The notes under the pieces are model-generated. The model was not told the origin of the DNA and did not search any database. It saw only the letters and a program-made list of their open reading frames with translations. From contig CASHTG010000020.1 of the NCBI GenBank assembly GCA_949357655.1, positions 806,001 through 870,000 on the forward strand: a stretch of DNA of 64,000 nt. The letters run 5' to 3'. A program made the position numbers and the translations under genes. This document shows positions 36,928-48,992 of this stretch, one piece after another. Within the stretch, counting starts at the first letter, position 1; each line of letters opens with the position of its first letter. The stretch is from Parascedosporium putredinis. Its lineage: Eukaryota; Ascomycota; Sordariomycetes; Microascales; Microascaceae.

Positions 36928-39507
36928 GGTTGAGGGGATGGTCCGATCGTGTGGAGAGGTGCAAAGGTGTCGAGATTTCGGGGGAGTGGCCTCGAAGAGA
37001 AGATGGGATGGGTAAGAGAGCGAAGGGATGGAGAGCAGAACAAGATCCCAGAGGCAAACTGCGGCTGATGAGGCTTTTATTCAGGAACCACTTCATGACA
37101 GGCGGACGACAAATTGCTCCCAAGAGATTGGGGATCCCATCCGGGTTGACTTGACCCGGTGATGGAGGAGGACTCCACTTACCCAAGCTCGATCCTAATA
37201 TCGCTTGTCATGACGACTCCTCAAAGAGCCGTCGAGATTGCCGTCGCCAAATGCCATTTCTCCGCACTTGAAGATGGTGGGGAGGGTGTGTGTGTATGCG
37301 TGGAAGAAATAAACCTCGGGGAACAATGGTGGAAAGACAAAAACAACCGGGCCCGGGGAGCAGGTCTGCGGTTCCCTTCATTATTCCGGAACGGTCAACG
37401 GGCACCCCCGTGGGCGGAAATATCGTTCAGCCCATAGTGGGTGTGGATTATCGACGGCCGGTTTGGCCTTGGTCGAAATTGTTTGCGCGTCGCTTTGTTC
37501 CAGAGGCCAAGGTGTGTGCGCCCGTTCACTAATATAAGGCTACTCCATCTGGCAATGCGGGGAAATGGGAGTGCCTTCGGAAAAAGACGAGGGGTGAGCG
37601 GTCGCTTGGGGAATTTGTGCGGTTCAAGCCTGGGCGAGTGCGCAGGCTGAATTGTTTGTTGATTCTTTTGGTCTTGCCCTTGATTAATATCCCTTACAGC
37701 CGTGAGGCGAAGAAAAATGCCATTAGAAGGCATGGATATTAATTCCTTCCCCTTCGCCGTCCCCCAAGCCCACCTTCCCTCTATCGGCGGCGGGCGTTGC
37801 CAACAAACAGCATTGGACGCTGTGTGGAGGGCTTGTTCCGGATAAAGAGATTAACCCAATTTTCAGGCTGGAGGCCTTGCTCGAGTCCATCCATGGATTG
37901 ATCCATCACATTCAATGTTGTCTGTCGACCCATCTTCTCCAAGCCCTGACTTGAACCAAGGTGCTCCCCGGTTGCCTGGAGGCGGTACTTTCAATGTTCC
38001 TTGCATTTACGTTTTTTTCCCCGTTGATACCTCCCTCTGTCCTGTCAGTCACCAGGCCCTGCCCGCGTTGCCAAATCGACCCCCGATTCGTCCTATTCTG
38101 GTTAGCGGTACTTGGTCCGGAGCGAAACATCGACATATGATCATAGATCCGTCTGTGTAGTCTGAGCGAGCCAGCGTGGTTGACGCCACAGGGATCCTCC
38201 CATTTGCCCCTCGAGAGCTGAACACGTTGCTATTTGACCAAGGCGACCTAAGGCGGCCCAAAGTTGTTTTCTCTTTGCCTCGCCTTTTTATTTCTTTTTC
38301 TTCTTCTGAAACCCAACCACTAATCAAGTCGCAGAAACAGGAGCGCCGTTTTACGCAAATCTATTCGGGTAGGCGGGCTAGCCCGGTCCTAGCTCGGGGA
38401 AGCAGTCAAGGATTGGATCGTCAACATGCCTTGCCCTAGCACAAACGGTACAGCATCGTAGAAGTGGCATTCATCGCAAAATGGAAATGGCGCTTGCCCT
38501 TGCTAGATCGCATTAACGGTTTGCGAAGCCGAGCATAGGGGAAAAGACCACGGCCCGAAGCAATGGTCCCAGGTTTCGACCTGTCATCCGAGCACCGTCC
38601 TTTTGAGCCGAACCCGCATCTTGGGGTACGCTGTCGAGTCTTGGAGAAACTCATGGAACCATCTCGCCCCGAATTTTTGGTGACGTTCAACGTTTGCCCC
38701 TTTCTCTTCCCCATCTCGTTCCTGTCTCTTTTTGCCTCCATTGATTGGCTTGACCACATTGATGCGTACATGTATGCTCGCCAGCCATCAGCATCATGCT
38801 CTCCTATGGATACTATCTCATCCCTCCAAATTGATAGAAAAATTGACCCTTCCATGTTCTGACATGGGTCAAGAATCCCCCTGCCCCTCCCCCACCCTCG
38901 TAAAGGATCAAGAGAATTTTGACTGCTTGAGCTCGGAAGATGAAGCAGTCCTCATTATCCCTGGCCAATATTGAAGATCGCAACCAGGGCTCACAACCGG
39001 GATACAACATAGTATCTGGAAGTTACCCGGTCTCTCTCACTTCGGTCGCGGAAACCTCAAACCCCTACCAGCTTGCTCAACTCACCTGCTATAGCGCACA
39101 AGACATATTTCAAGACCCATAGGCAGATCTTAGCCATCCACGGACAACTGTACCTGCCGACCCTCATCCGTTCCGGACGACATCGTTGAAAAGGACCTGT
39201 TCTCATATCTAGGGTTGGTGCATAGCAACCTGTCATTGCTCACCACATTATCAAGTCACAAAGTATCGACGGACAAGCTTCGCCTTGCCTTTCTTGTTTA
39301 GGTGACTTGCACTTCGTGGACACCTATAGTTGGCTAGCGATAATATCACGTCAACTCTCTGTTTACACCCGTTGCTTTTTCTTTTCTCACACTTTGGTGA
39401 CCCTCGTAATCCTACCACTGTAGAGAAGGCCGGTGGGAACTGGTCACAACGTTCTGATTGACAGGGGAAATGGACGATGGCTTCAACGTTGGCATGATCA
39501 GCAAGAC
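36928..39507. other. intergenic
   Basis: Upstream of the xylanase (minus) and of the small gene (plus), so it holds two promoters. No gene recognised. Contains one copy of the palindrome ATCCATGGAT at 37889-37898. Confidence 0.5.
37889..37898. repeat. ATCCATGGAT palindrome, copy 1
   Basis: Perfect 10-bp palindrome, followed at once by a further TGATCCATC. One of five exact copies in intergenic DNA of this 10-kb part of the window. Confidence 0.7.
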
Positions 39508-39514
39508 TATATAA
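39508..39514 (+). promoter_or_regulatory. TATA box of the small two-exon gene
   Basis: TATATAA about 144 bp upstream of the ATG at 39658, followed by a C/T-rich leader containing direct CTCATCTCAC-type repeats. Confidence 0.55.
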
Positions 39515-39657
39515 GGGCTCTTACAGATGCCTAGAATTGTCCGTCTTAGGTTCACTCTCATCTCACACTCCTCATCTCACGCTCCTCATCTCGTCGTAAC
39601 GACAACCCAGCAGAGCATTGAGTCTATTTGAATACACCGGCCACTCTTACTTGCACC

Positions 39658-40039
39658 ATGGCAGGGCTACCGGAAAACAACGGCGAGCAAGCAACCGCCG
39701 ACATTCAGGACTGCCCATCCTCCACCGTGGCAACCGCCGGGAATGAGTAAGTCATGTTGTAGAATAGTTTGCGTATTCGGCCTACCTGGCCGTGTATGCC
39801 TTTCTTGGATTCGCTCGTATTCTCATAACTCTTTTTTTTCTTGACAGCGAGCCCGGATCCATCTCTGGACCGTCAAAGCAGTGGCGGAGGAAGCCTCTCA
39901 GCGCCGTATCGACAGCTACTGTGAAGATACCGTGATCCCATGGACCGTGCTCAGAGAACTCGTCGTGCTGGGTCCTGGAGAGAATGGCGACATCGAACAG
40001 GATGAAGAGTTGGACCTGTCTCCCAAGCCCCGGAGTTGA
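39658..40039 (+). CDS. small acidic hypothetical protein, two exons
   Basis: Not recognised. ATG at 39658 opens MAGLPENNGEQATADIQ; a 101-bp intron with GTAAGT donor and TTGACAG acceptor (39747-39847) joins to DEPGSISG. In the following sequence the neighbouring frame is strongly protein-like: KAVAEEASQRRIDSYCEDTV, then WTVLRELVVLGPGENG, ending LDLSPKPRS. Adding one C at about 39873 unites everything into 93 residues with correct exon phase. Without it the product would be 58 residues. The TATA box and leader support expression. No signal peptide or membrane segment, so intracellular and acidic. Too short to show in a simple long-frame scan. Confidence 0.6.
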
Positions 40040-40616
40040 CGCCGGGAGACGAGAAAGCGAAAGGGGAAAACTGGTGCTGGATCATGCAGGCGGGAAAAAT
40101 CAACAAGTGGGGCATGACAGGGCTGAACGTTCCAAGGTTGGCATATTCGTTGTTTAGTGTATGCAGTTTGGCAGACAAACAGTAGTGGAGCTCAGTGAGA
40201 GAGCTCAAGTGGGATGGAGTGGGGCTCGGGTAGCCTCAGGGCAAGGATGAGGTGGGTAAGGGACTAGACGGAATCAGAGCACTTGAGCACTGGGGAGTAG
40301 TTGTGGCGGTGATTGATATCCATCAATGGATCGGATATTCCCAAGGCTTTTCCACTGCTTGGTCTGGAACCAATAGATGGATCCAATGGATATATCCATA
40401 GGTTGATCCACCCATGATGAATCCATTGCCTCGAAAAACAAAGCCACAGCTTACGTTGCATCGCGATATGATAACTGACCTCCCACTATACCTACATGTA
40501 TTCCATGATGTCCTTCTAGACTGATCCCGACTATCATAGCGTATCTGTCCATGGATCATCGCGTACATGTATGGTGGGTACTTGCTGGCATGGCTATGAC
40601 CAACCCAGAAGAAACC

Positions 40617-40626
40617 ATCCATGGAT
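40617..40626. repeat. ATCCATGGAT palindrome, copy 2
   Basis: Perfect copy. A related TCCATGGATC lies just upstream at 40548-40557. Confidence 0.7.
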
Positions 40627-41575
40627 GCAAGAGACCGGAAGAACAGAGAAGACAAAGTGCCGAGGAGCCTGCTCTAGTGGATGAAATGTCACTGCCGCAG
40701 CCCCGTACTGTTGTTGTTCTCGTCCACTTGCCACGCTATTCCCTGCCTACGGTGTCTCAGAAACGGATCCGCTAATGGGGCCTCAATTCATCCATGACTT
40801 AACAAGGGGAGGTGTGAAGGTGTCTAATCGTGCCAACTCGTTCGGGAGACGAGTAGGTTGGCCGGGATGTAGGCACGGACACGGCGGGAAGGATTTCAAG
40901 CTTTTGTTTTTGAAATAGCGATATGCCCATAGGTACGATGGTGCACTTCGACGCAAAGGCAACCCTTGTTCGCCCCCTTCCTCTCTGCTGCACCGGGGTG
41001 CCGGTGGAAGCCACCCGTGGCCGGGTTCCTCGTCTCTGTGTTGAGTACGGTGTGATTTCGTTTAGCAAAAAAGAATAAAAAGAGAAAAGAAGACCAGAAG
41101 AACAACATGAAAGATACAAAATAAGACCAAGGCGGACTCCGAATGCACCGGTACAATTGCACCACACTTGTCCCGCTTCCCAGGACCCTTGCTAAGAAGG
41201 CGGGAAAAGATCGATCCTTCAGAAAATCTACATGTAGAAGAAAATGTAGCTGAGCCTGCCTTGATACTGACGAGCCGAGTGCGAGAAATTTCATTTCCTG
41301 GCCCTCCCAGGGCTTACTGTTTAGTTGCCCTCCCTCTCAACAAAATGAAGGATAGATGCAAGGGGAAAGAGGCCTCCACAATCATGTGCGAGCCTATTTT
41401 TCTTACGGGACGAAATCAGTACAAGATGTAGTCACATAGCAGGTAAGGGCGAAGGGTAATCTCACGCCTCGCCTTGTAGTATCGGACGCTCGTTTTTCAA
41501 GCGAGAAAGGAAGGGCGCCAGATGCACGATGCACGAAGAAAAAAAGGGGGTGGGCACTGGAATCGATTGATCCTT

Positions 41576-41614
41576 GGCCTCGAGCGTAGGCCTCGAACGT
41601 AGGCCTCGAGCGTA
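41576..41614. repeat. 13-bp tandem repeat, three copies
   Basis: Unit GGCCTCGAGCGTA three times in a row, the middle copy with one change (GAACGTA). Intergenic; role unknown. Confidence 0.85.
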
Positions 41615-42032
41615 TTTTTATTTTCCTCTTCTTGGCGGCCACGCTGTTGGTCGCATAGCCGCATACGGCGGTTGGTCCTCCTGATGGGTATGTTTTGTGT
41701 GGGCAGGCCAGGCCGCCTACGAAACAGTCATTGTGGAGGTTGTGGAGGGAACTTGAAAGCTCCACCATTCGTTTTTCGGTTTGATGGATGGCCGGTGTCG
41801 AAAGTTGGCGATCGCAGCAGCTCAGATGACACCCTTCCCTTCCACGCTAGGTCGTCCAGTTGGCTACGGCGAGCTGCCAACTAGCATAAAGCAAGTTCGC
41901 TAAAACCGTTTTTCTGGAAATCCCTGTGGGTTGTTGAGAGTTATAGGAGGGTTCATCTATTATTAGCCAGGGGATCTTCGAATTTATGTTGCTTTCGAGA
42001 CCCGACCGGACTGGAGCGAGGTATCAGAAGAC

Positions 42033-42042
42033 ATCCATGGAT
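42033..42042. repeat. ATCCATGGAT palindrome, copy 3
   Basis: Perfect copy in intergenic DNA. Confidence 0.7.
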
Positions 42043-43968
42043 ATACGCAGAGTCCAATGTTGCTTCAGGAGGCGCCTTTGACGTTGGTCAGGAACCTGTG
42101 GCTTGAAAGGGGTGAATACGATGACATGTGATGCCCGTTGAGGAATGCATCGTGGGGGAAGCAGACCATTTGATGTTGGCGGTACTTTGCGCGTCGAAGA
42201 TTGTGCAAGGGCTTGCGAGATCCATTTTGGAAATTTAATCTTCAATGTTTCAGAAACATTAAAGGCGCGCTTTCGAGCCGCCCCCAACCTACCAACTAGC
42301 TAGTTGAACCAGAAGTACATTGATCCATGTGGAAATAAGGTCCAAACTGACCTCTAGAGTCATATCTGTGCTGCGGATGGAGGCTATGGGCCCTGGCTTG
42401 GCGATCATCGCGTCCAGACTTGAGTGACTCTCTCTAGCCGAGACCCGCTCACCGTGCCCCTTCTTGCCTTGCGAACCAGCCGCTCCGTAAGTTTTGCTCT
42501 CCGGCGTAGGAGCTGATCATGGCACCAGCTGGAGCCTGGAACGAAAAAGTGAGTTTTGTGTAACCAGCGGAAAATTCCCACTAGGCCATCCATCCCGCTC
42601 CAGAAAAAAGGGGGTGAATTCCACCCTACTTTTATTGAGATAGTGTGCACTTCGGGCTGGTAGCGTTGGCTTATCACGAATCCTTCAGGGAACAATGAAC
42701 CCTCCCCCTAATCGAGTAAGAGTCGGCCAAGGTAAAATGTTTGGTCTTCTTCTTCGACATTAGGCCTTGTTTCAGCCGGTGTACTTCCTTAGCATAAAAG
42801 TGACGAGAAAACGAGAAAAGGAGAGGAAAAGAAGGGCGCTTGGGGGTGATGAGGCAGGACGCTGTTGGGTAGGAGTGGGTGGGGATGGGTCCTCGGACTA
42901 GGCCAAAAGACGCCCCCGTCTGGTACAGGTTCTCATGTCCATCATTGATTGAGCCCTTTCGGGATTCCAGGGTGGGTTGGGGAGGTTGGTGCTCGTGCTC
43001 CTGTGTTTGAACATTGAAGCTGGTGTCGAATCCTGGCGCTACGCCTATAGTCTTAGCCTAGACTAACAAAAGTTTATGTTCAGGCGGTGTCTCATCTCTT
43101 CTGCTTGGCCTGCACCATAGACGGAAGGAGCCTTGAAAGCATTTGATAGTTGTAACCGAAAAGAACAATATGCTCCCAGGAAGGTGCGGGCGGCCCTTCT
43201 CCGTTGAATGTGCTCTTCAGAGAGGCAAATTCAGAGCCTGCCTGAGTTCCCCCTCATAACGAAATGATGGCTGGCTGCCTGGTCGCTCGATACGTCTTTA
43301 GTTCTTCCAGCCAACAATCTTTTTTTCTCCTCGGACGATTCTCTGTAGCTCACGTCGATTTCGTATTCAACTAGTGCCCGTTAGCTCCAGGCGAACAGAG
43401 AGTTCTGGTATTTTCCCACGGTTCAAATCATCCGAGCGATTCCCTACCATCGATACCAGGTTAAACGAAGCTCGACGAGGATGACGCCAACTGAGGCACC
43501 CGTCCATTCGTCTCTCTATACTTGCCATCACCAACGCTCTCTCCGGTCGGTTTCACTCGGTCCTTGCGAGTCCGTCGACTGTATTTCTCTTGTTGTGGCT
43601 ACGTGCCATAGCCTTCAAGAACCATGCCTGCAGATTGCATCGAAGAAAGCTCCTACACATAGAAACATCCGTTCTCGACAACACGCCTTTCAAGCTAGCT
43701 TGCCGACCAACAAGAGAATGAGGCCATACACGCGCGACACAGGCCCAAGATACAGCCATCCCTAGAGATACTTTGCACAGTCAACCTACAACTGACTGCC
43801 ACATGGGGAGCCAATGATTTTCATCATTACATCGCGGACATGTATCAAATTGGAATGCACTAGCCCACCCAAAGCGTGATGGGGGACGATTGCTACACAG
43901 TTGCTCCAACTCCCCATTTTTGCAACAAAAAGACACGACCGACAGCACCTAGGCAGACCCTGACCTCG

Positions 43969-46353
43969 TCAACTTGCCAGATACTTTTCCACATCCTCCA
44001 TCATCTTCTTAGGCTTTTCCCAGGTTAAAAGTGCTGAGAGGAACACCAAGGCGCTGAAGGCAATCATAACCTGAAGCTGCCTTGTATACCCTTCCGCGAA
44101 CGCACTGCGGACTTCAACCTGCGACTGCAGAGGCAGATCTGCGATTGACGAGAAGGATTGCGAGATGGCCTGAACCTCAGCCTCGGTTAGGACGTCTTGC
44201 AGCCTGTCTTTCGTGAAGTTGTTCAATATGGTAGCGCTGTGGAGAGAGGCCGATGTTAGCGGCGACTGGATATCCCTGTCACGGCGAAGGGGTGCTTTGC
44301 GCGGCTTTGCAAGGCCTCCTTACCAGATAGCCAAGCTTACTGTCCCACCAAGCACACGGATCTGTGTCAGCGCCCCTATTCCAACCCCTACAAGAAAGCC
44401 TCGACATTAGCATCCTTTCGTCACCAACGCGTCCGTCGAACCGGGCAACAGTTCCTTGATACCTACCTAGATCTTCCTTTGGAAAAATGAGTGCCGCCAT
44501 CACGAGCAGCGTGCTAAGCCCGAAGCCAAATCCTAATCCCATCAATACTTCGAACCCAAATATACTGCGGTTGAGTTCGAGAGACGCCGTCGAGGGCATG
44601 CTGGCCAGACCCATGCCCACGAGTTGCATGGAGGCCCCGAAAACCAGGACATAAAGGGGAATTTTGCACTTGGACACAAGGGCGGCCGACATGCCACTTG
44701 CCAGTGGTGATACAAGCAAGAGAGGAAGCAGGTATAATCCTGCCTGGACAGGTGAGCTTCCATTGACGGCTTGAAATCGCTGCGGAGATTCACAATGGCC
44801 GCCATGAACGGGAAACCCGTGAAGAAGGCGTTGCTAACAAATCGTGCTCGTTAGTCATCGTTCATCAAAACTCACTCAACCTTATCTCCCTCGACTTACA
44901 GCATCATTCCGGCTATCCTGCGGTCCTTGAGCAGCCTCATGGGGAAGATGGGTTCCTGAGCGAAACCAGGCCTATCGACCCAGATTTCCCAGGGCACAAA
45001 TAACACCCAACAGGCCGCAGAGAGGACAAGAGTCGCGATAATGGCTGGGCTTTTCCACGGATACTGGGTCCCTGCTTCCTCAAACGCAAAGACGATCAAC
45101 ATGGATGCGGCTAATAAGAGGAACCCGCCGAGGAAGTCAATTTTCTCCAAGCCCCTGGTGGCGGCGTGATTTCGGCAAGGTGTTTCTTCCACCCCTTTCC
45201 TTGTGCAGGATAAGTCCTGGTGGCCTCGGTGGGAAGGAAAAGCCATACTAGCACCATGGCGAGAGGAACCACCGGAGCGCTATCATCAAGAGCATCAGTA
45301 GGTGACTCTTTCAGGGCCAAGTATATGAAGAGGACGAGGCGTAAGTGATGAGTGTGGCTTCTTACTTGAGTAAAAACACCCACCGCCAATGCGAGTGGTC
45401 ATTGATGGCACCCCCAAGAACCGGCCCCAAGACACTGGAGAGAGCAAAGACAGAGGAGATGATGGCCATGTATTTGGCATACTTTTGCGGAGGCACAATT
45501 TGCGGGATGGACACGCTAACGCAAGAATATATACCGGATGCGCCCAGCCCTTGGAAGGCCCGGAAGACAATGCTTCACGGCGAAAATTAGTTAACCTCCC
45601 ACGAGGGTGTATACTCGATCACACAGCCAAGCAGCATCACATGGCCGGGAGGGAGTTGTGACTTTCCAAACTTACAGCTCGATGATGTTGGTGGAAATAC
45701 CGCAGAGGATGGAGAAGATGAGGAAGATTAGAAGACCAAGCATGATCATGGACTTCCTCCCAAAGACAGAGCAAAGCTTTGCATATATGGTCAAGAATCC
45801 TATTACGCAGGTAATGCGTTCGCGCACAAAGAGTCTCAGCAATGGATAGCCCAAGCTTCGAAGTCACCGTGAGACGTGCGCAGGAAACTTGTGGGGGTAT
45901 ACTTGCCGGCATATGTAAGAAGGTATGAAGTGACGACCCAATCTCGGCGGGAGAAGCCCTCCAGGGAATTGGTGATTGAAACTAGACTTGTGCTAACGAT
46001 TGTCGTTTCTAGCGCCGATAGGAGCAAGCTCAGACATAACCTAGAGGCCAAGAGCGGTTTTAGAATGTTGGCTGCTCGGTCATCGTTGAATCGAAGGACA
46101 ACATGATCCTTACCCAAGCACAAGCAGATAAAGCCTCCAGCCATCGGGATACACATTCACGTCACCGCCACCTGATTCACCTTCCGGAATCGAGTCGTCG
46201 GGCCCGGGGGTTGTGTTTTTCGACCCCGGCCCCAATCTCCGACGGAGACGCGTCGGCCGCTTTGCCCTCGGCAGGTGGGTTTTCGGCGGGCGCTTCCACT
46301 TCGGACTGCACCGCCGGCACATCCGACGCCATATGTCTCTTTTCAACTGCCAT
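43969..46353 (-). CDS. MFS transporter, drug:H+ antiporter type (DHA2-like)
   Basis: Integral membrane exporter. ATG at 46353 (MAVEKRHMASDV) opens an acidic cytosolic tail, then the first helix with ALETTIVSTSLVSI, the DHA-family signature. Further motifs: VTSYLLTYAGF, YAKLCSVFGRKSMIM (motif A), FQGLGASGIYS, SSVFALSSVLGPVLGGAIND (motif C), DFLGGFLLLAASM, LRSDFK and VLMGLGFGFGLSTLL. It ends ALLTWEKPKKMMEDVEKYLAS. About 14 hydrophobic segments are readable across at least seven exons. One intron (45800-45906) uses a GC donor (GCAAGT) rather than GT. Some frame breaks, for example near 46210, match those elsewhere in the window. Substrate unknown; toxin or metabolite export is typical of the family. 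It lies in tandem with another MFS gene to the right. Confidence 0.88.
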
Positions 46354-46824
46354 TTCGCGGCATAAGGGTGCAAGGAAGCAAGGCTAGCTCCCGTGTCGCG
46401 CCTCCCAAACGACCGACCCAATTGCGCCGTTCGAAGATGCGTTTCTTGAGGTGGCTAAAACCACGTGCCCGGAACGCGCAACACACTGAAAGGACGATTG
46501 GCATTGGTGGGCTAGTGACGCTTGATGGGCGAGCGAAGTGGGCACGGTGTCACCTTTATTTTCGTCTTGGCTGGCCCTCGTTCTTCAGGGGTACTCGCTT
46601 AAATTTCTTTTGGAAGGATTCGAGAACGGCACAGACTTCGGAGCCTGTTCTTATTATTATGGGGCACCAACTTCGTATTGCGCCCCTCACCCCTTGCTAT
46701 CTAACGTCGTCAACCGACGGCCTTGTCACTTCTCGTCATTTCTCGTCACTTCTCCCCCTCGCCTCCAATCCCCCGCAAGTCCTTCTTGGTGGGCCCGACC
46801 CACTGTTTGTCCAACCACGGATTG

Positions 46825-46834
46825 ATCCATGGAT
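46825..46834. repeat. ATCCATGGAT palindrome, copy 4
   Basis: Perfect copy, in the context TTGATCCATGGATGC. Confidence 0.7.
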
Positions 46835-47295
46835 GCAGAGGTCGCACCACGCCGGAGACGACGCGATCAATTCCTCGCGGCCGGCGTGATCAATCCGACC
46901 CGTCACATTGGGCCACCTCTCGCCTCGCATATTCTTGCCAGGTCCGATCAGGCCCGACGCCGAATGTTCTCAACGCATGAGTGAGAGAAACTATGCGAGG
47001 GCGACGAATCTCGTGGTTTCCCCAGGTCATGATGGCGTATACGCGTTCTCTATGCTTGCCTAGCATCAGCATATCTGGCGACAGCCCTCCGCCCAGGCTC
47101 ATAGACTGCATCATGGGTATCCCTTCAGACACTCGCGCAGCCTGTCTTGCTGTCGTCCAAATAGAGTTTCAAACGCATCTCCCCATGCAAGCCGTGCTTA
47201 TCGCACTGCCTGTTTCGAGTCCTCGCCAGACTGTGCGGGCCTTGGCTCGAGTCTGTCACCAGGTGGCGTGGGAGACTCGGACAGTGGATGCATCC

Positions 47296-47305
47296 ATCCA
47301 TGGAT
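47296..47305. repeat. ATCCATGGAT palindrome, copy 5 (extended)
   Basis: Perfect core inside a longer 20-bp inverted repeat CATCCATCCATGGATGGATG (47291-47310). Confidence 0.75.
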
Positions 47306-47490
47306 GGATGAATTCGATTCGTCAACGCCGAGGATATGATTACTTTTCTTCTCCCATCACCCTGGTAATTGATGGGCCGCACACCTCCACACCTGTGTTT
47401 TGGTAATCTTCTGACAGCCCTTGTCCTCTTTCTGCGGGCGTTTGAACCATGTGGCGCAGCCAAGGTGGCCCCTGGAAATCCTAATGTTCA

Positions 47491-48992
47491 TCAAAGCAAG
47501 AAGAAATGCGCTGAGAAGAGCCATACCCCTGCCCAGAAGATGGCTGGCCGAAATGGGGCGACATCCGCCGCTTCTCTTCCTCCAAACGCATCAAGCATGT
47601 AGCCGGCAATAGGGGCGCCCTGTTCAAAAGCCCAAATTTAGTGACTTGGCCATGCCTGACAGATAGCCATAGATGATAGGCGGATTGGCCACTTACCATT
47701 GTGAAACCTCCAACCCAACCTGTGACGATGAAGCCCATGGCGCTTGACACCCTGTCAGAGCCAAAGACATTGCCGACTGTGGTTGGCATAGCCGAGAAAA
47801 GGCGCCGCTACACGCGCCGCTGAGCACCACGAAGGCGATGAGACTCGCTGTCGTCGTCGAAAGGGGCCACAAGATGAGTATTGTGAGCGCGTTGGCCGTG
47901 AGGGCGCACAGAAGCGTGTTTGCCGCACCGAATCGGTCGCTGACCCACCCGGAGATGATGCGCCCCGCGGCCGAGGCAAAGTTGAAGCCGGCCACGAGAA
48001 ACGCTCCGGTTCTCGGGTCCATTCCGAGTGAACGGCTGTAGAGAGGGATAAAGAAGGGTGGGACCAAGAGCGCAAAGGAGCCGATGGCGCCGGCGGCGAA
48101 TAGGAGTCGAAAGTTGGTATTGTGAAAGATGCCCCAGTCGAGAGGCTTGCGGGTCGGCTGGCGGCGCTCCTGGACGAGCCAAGCGGCGGGAAAGCAGGTT
48201 GCCACGATGGCGCAGCCGAGGATGCGGAATGTCCAGGCAGGGCCAACGGCGCCGACGAGAGAGTTTATGACGAGGCTGGTGACGGCTCCTCCCAAGCCGC
48301 CAGCGGCGAATACGATGCCGTTAGCTAGGCCACGCTTTTTGGAGAACCATTGCGCTGGCGCAACGGAGACAGTCTATGGCGCATAAGTGCCCGGTTAGCA
48401 GGTTGTGGGTATCCCCGGTGCGAGTGTTGAGCCAAGAACATACCATGAAGAGCAACCCATTACCAATCCCGAACAGCACGCCCGCGGTCACAAAAAGCCC
48501 GCCGACGTTGTGTACGGTAAAGCTTGCCAAGATCTCGCCGAGCCCGAGGAAGGTCACACCGATGAGGCAAGTGTACCGGGAACTTAGTCTTGTATTAAGC
48601 TTGGCCGTGATGAGAGCCATGGCCGCGCCCAAAGAAGTAGCTATGGAACCAACCCAGGACAGGAAGCTGCCGAGCCCACGCCTTCCTCCACCAGAGCGGT
48701 CTGTATGACCCCCAGCTATAGCTCGTGCCGATGAACCAGTACGTCAGCACGGAACACCCTAGGATGACGACCCACCCGCGGCCGCCGTCGGGGGCCTCGA
48801 GATCCGCGAGGCGGAGGCTTCTAGCACGGCATCATCCTTGATGGAGGCTCTCGGCGACGACTCTGTGCTGCTGATGGGGTCGTCCTTCTCGGCGGGTACG
48901 GTCTCGGTGTGTGAGGGCGCATAGCTCTCGTTCTTTGTGCTGCGCTCAGTGTGCGTGTCATCCGTCTTGGTCGCCAATGTTGTTGTGGACAT
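47491..48992 (-). CDS. MFS transporter, monocarboxylate-porter type
   Basis: Twelve-helix carrier of the MCT family. ATG at 48992; the N-terminus is Ser/Thr/Glu-rich and cytosolic. The signature APDGGRGWVVILGCS lies at the start of helix 1 but is reached through a frame break at about 48775 (C/G-rich run). Further segments: GVTFLGLGEILASF, FVTAGVLFGIGNGLLFM, KKRGLANGIVFAAGGLGGAV, FNFASAAGRIISGWVSDRFG and FVVLSGACSGAFF. An intron at about 47620-47696 precedes the last exon (GAPIAGYMLDAFGG), which ends SAHFFLL at 47491. Family members move monocarboxylates, riboflavin or secondary metabolites; the substrate here is unknown. Start and central helices are certain, the very C-terminus less so. Confidence 0.86.

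Larger units (their letters stand above)
40040..43968. other. long intergenic region
   Basis: 3.9 kb without a recognisable gene. Contains palindrome copies at 40617 and 42033, several spaced variants (ATCCATCAATGGAT at about 40319, ATCCAATGGAT at about 40380), and a 13-bp tandem repeat at 41576. Confidence 0.5.
46354..47490. other. intergenic between two MFS genes
   Basis: No gene recognised. Contains two palindrome copies (46825 and 47296), the second extended to CATCCATCCATGGATGGATG. Confidence 0.5.
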
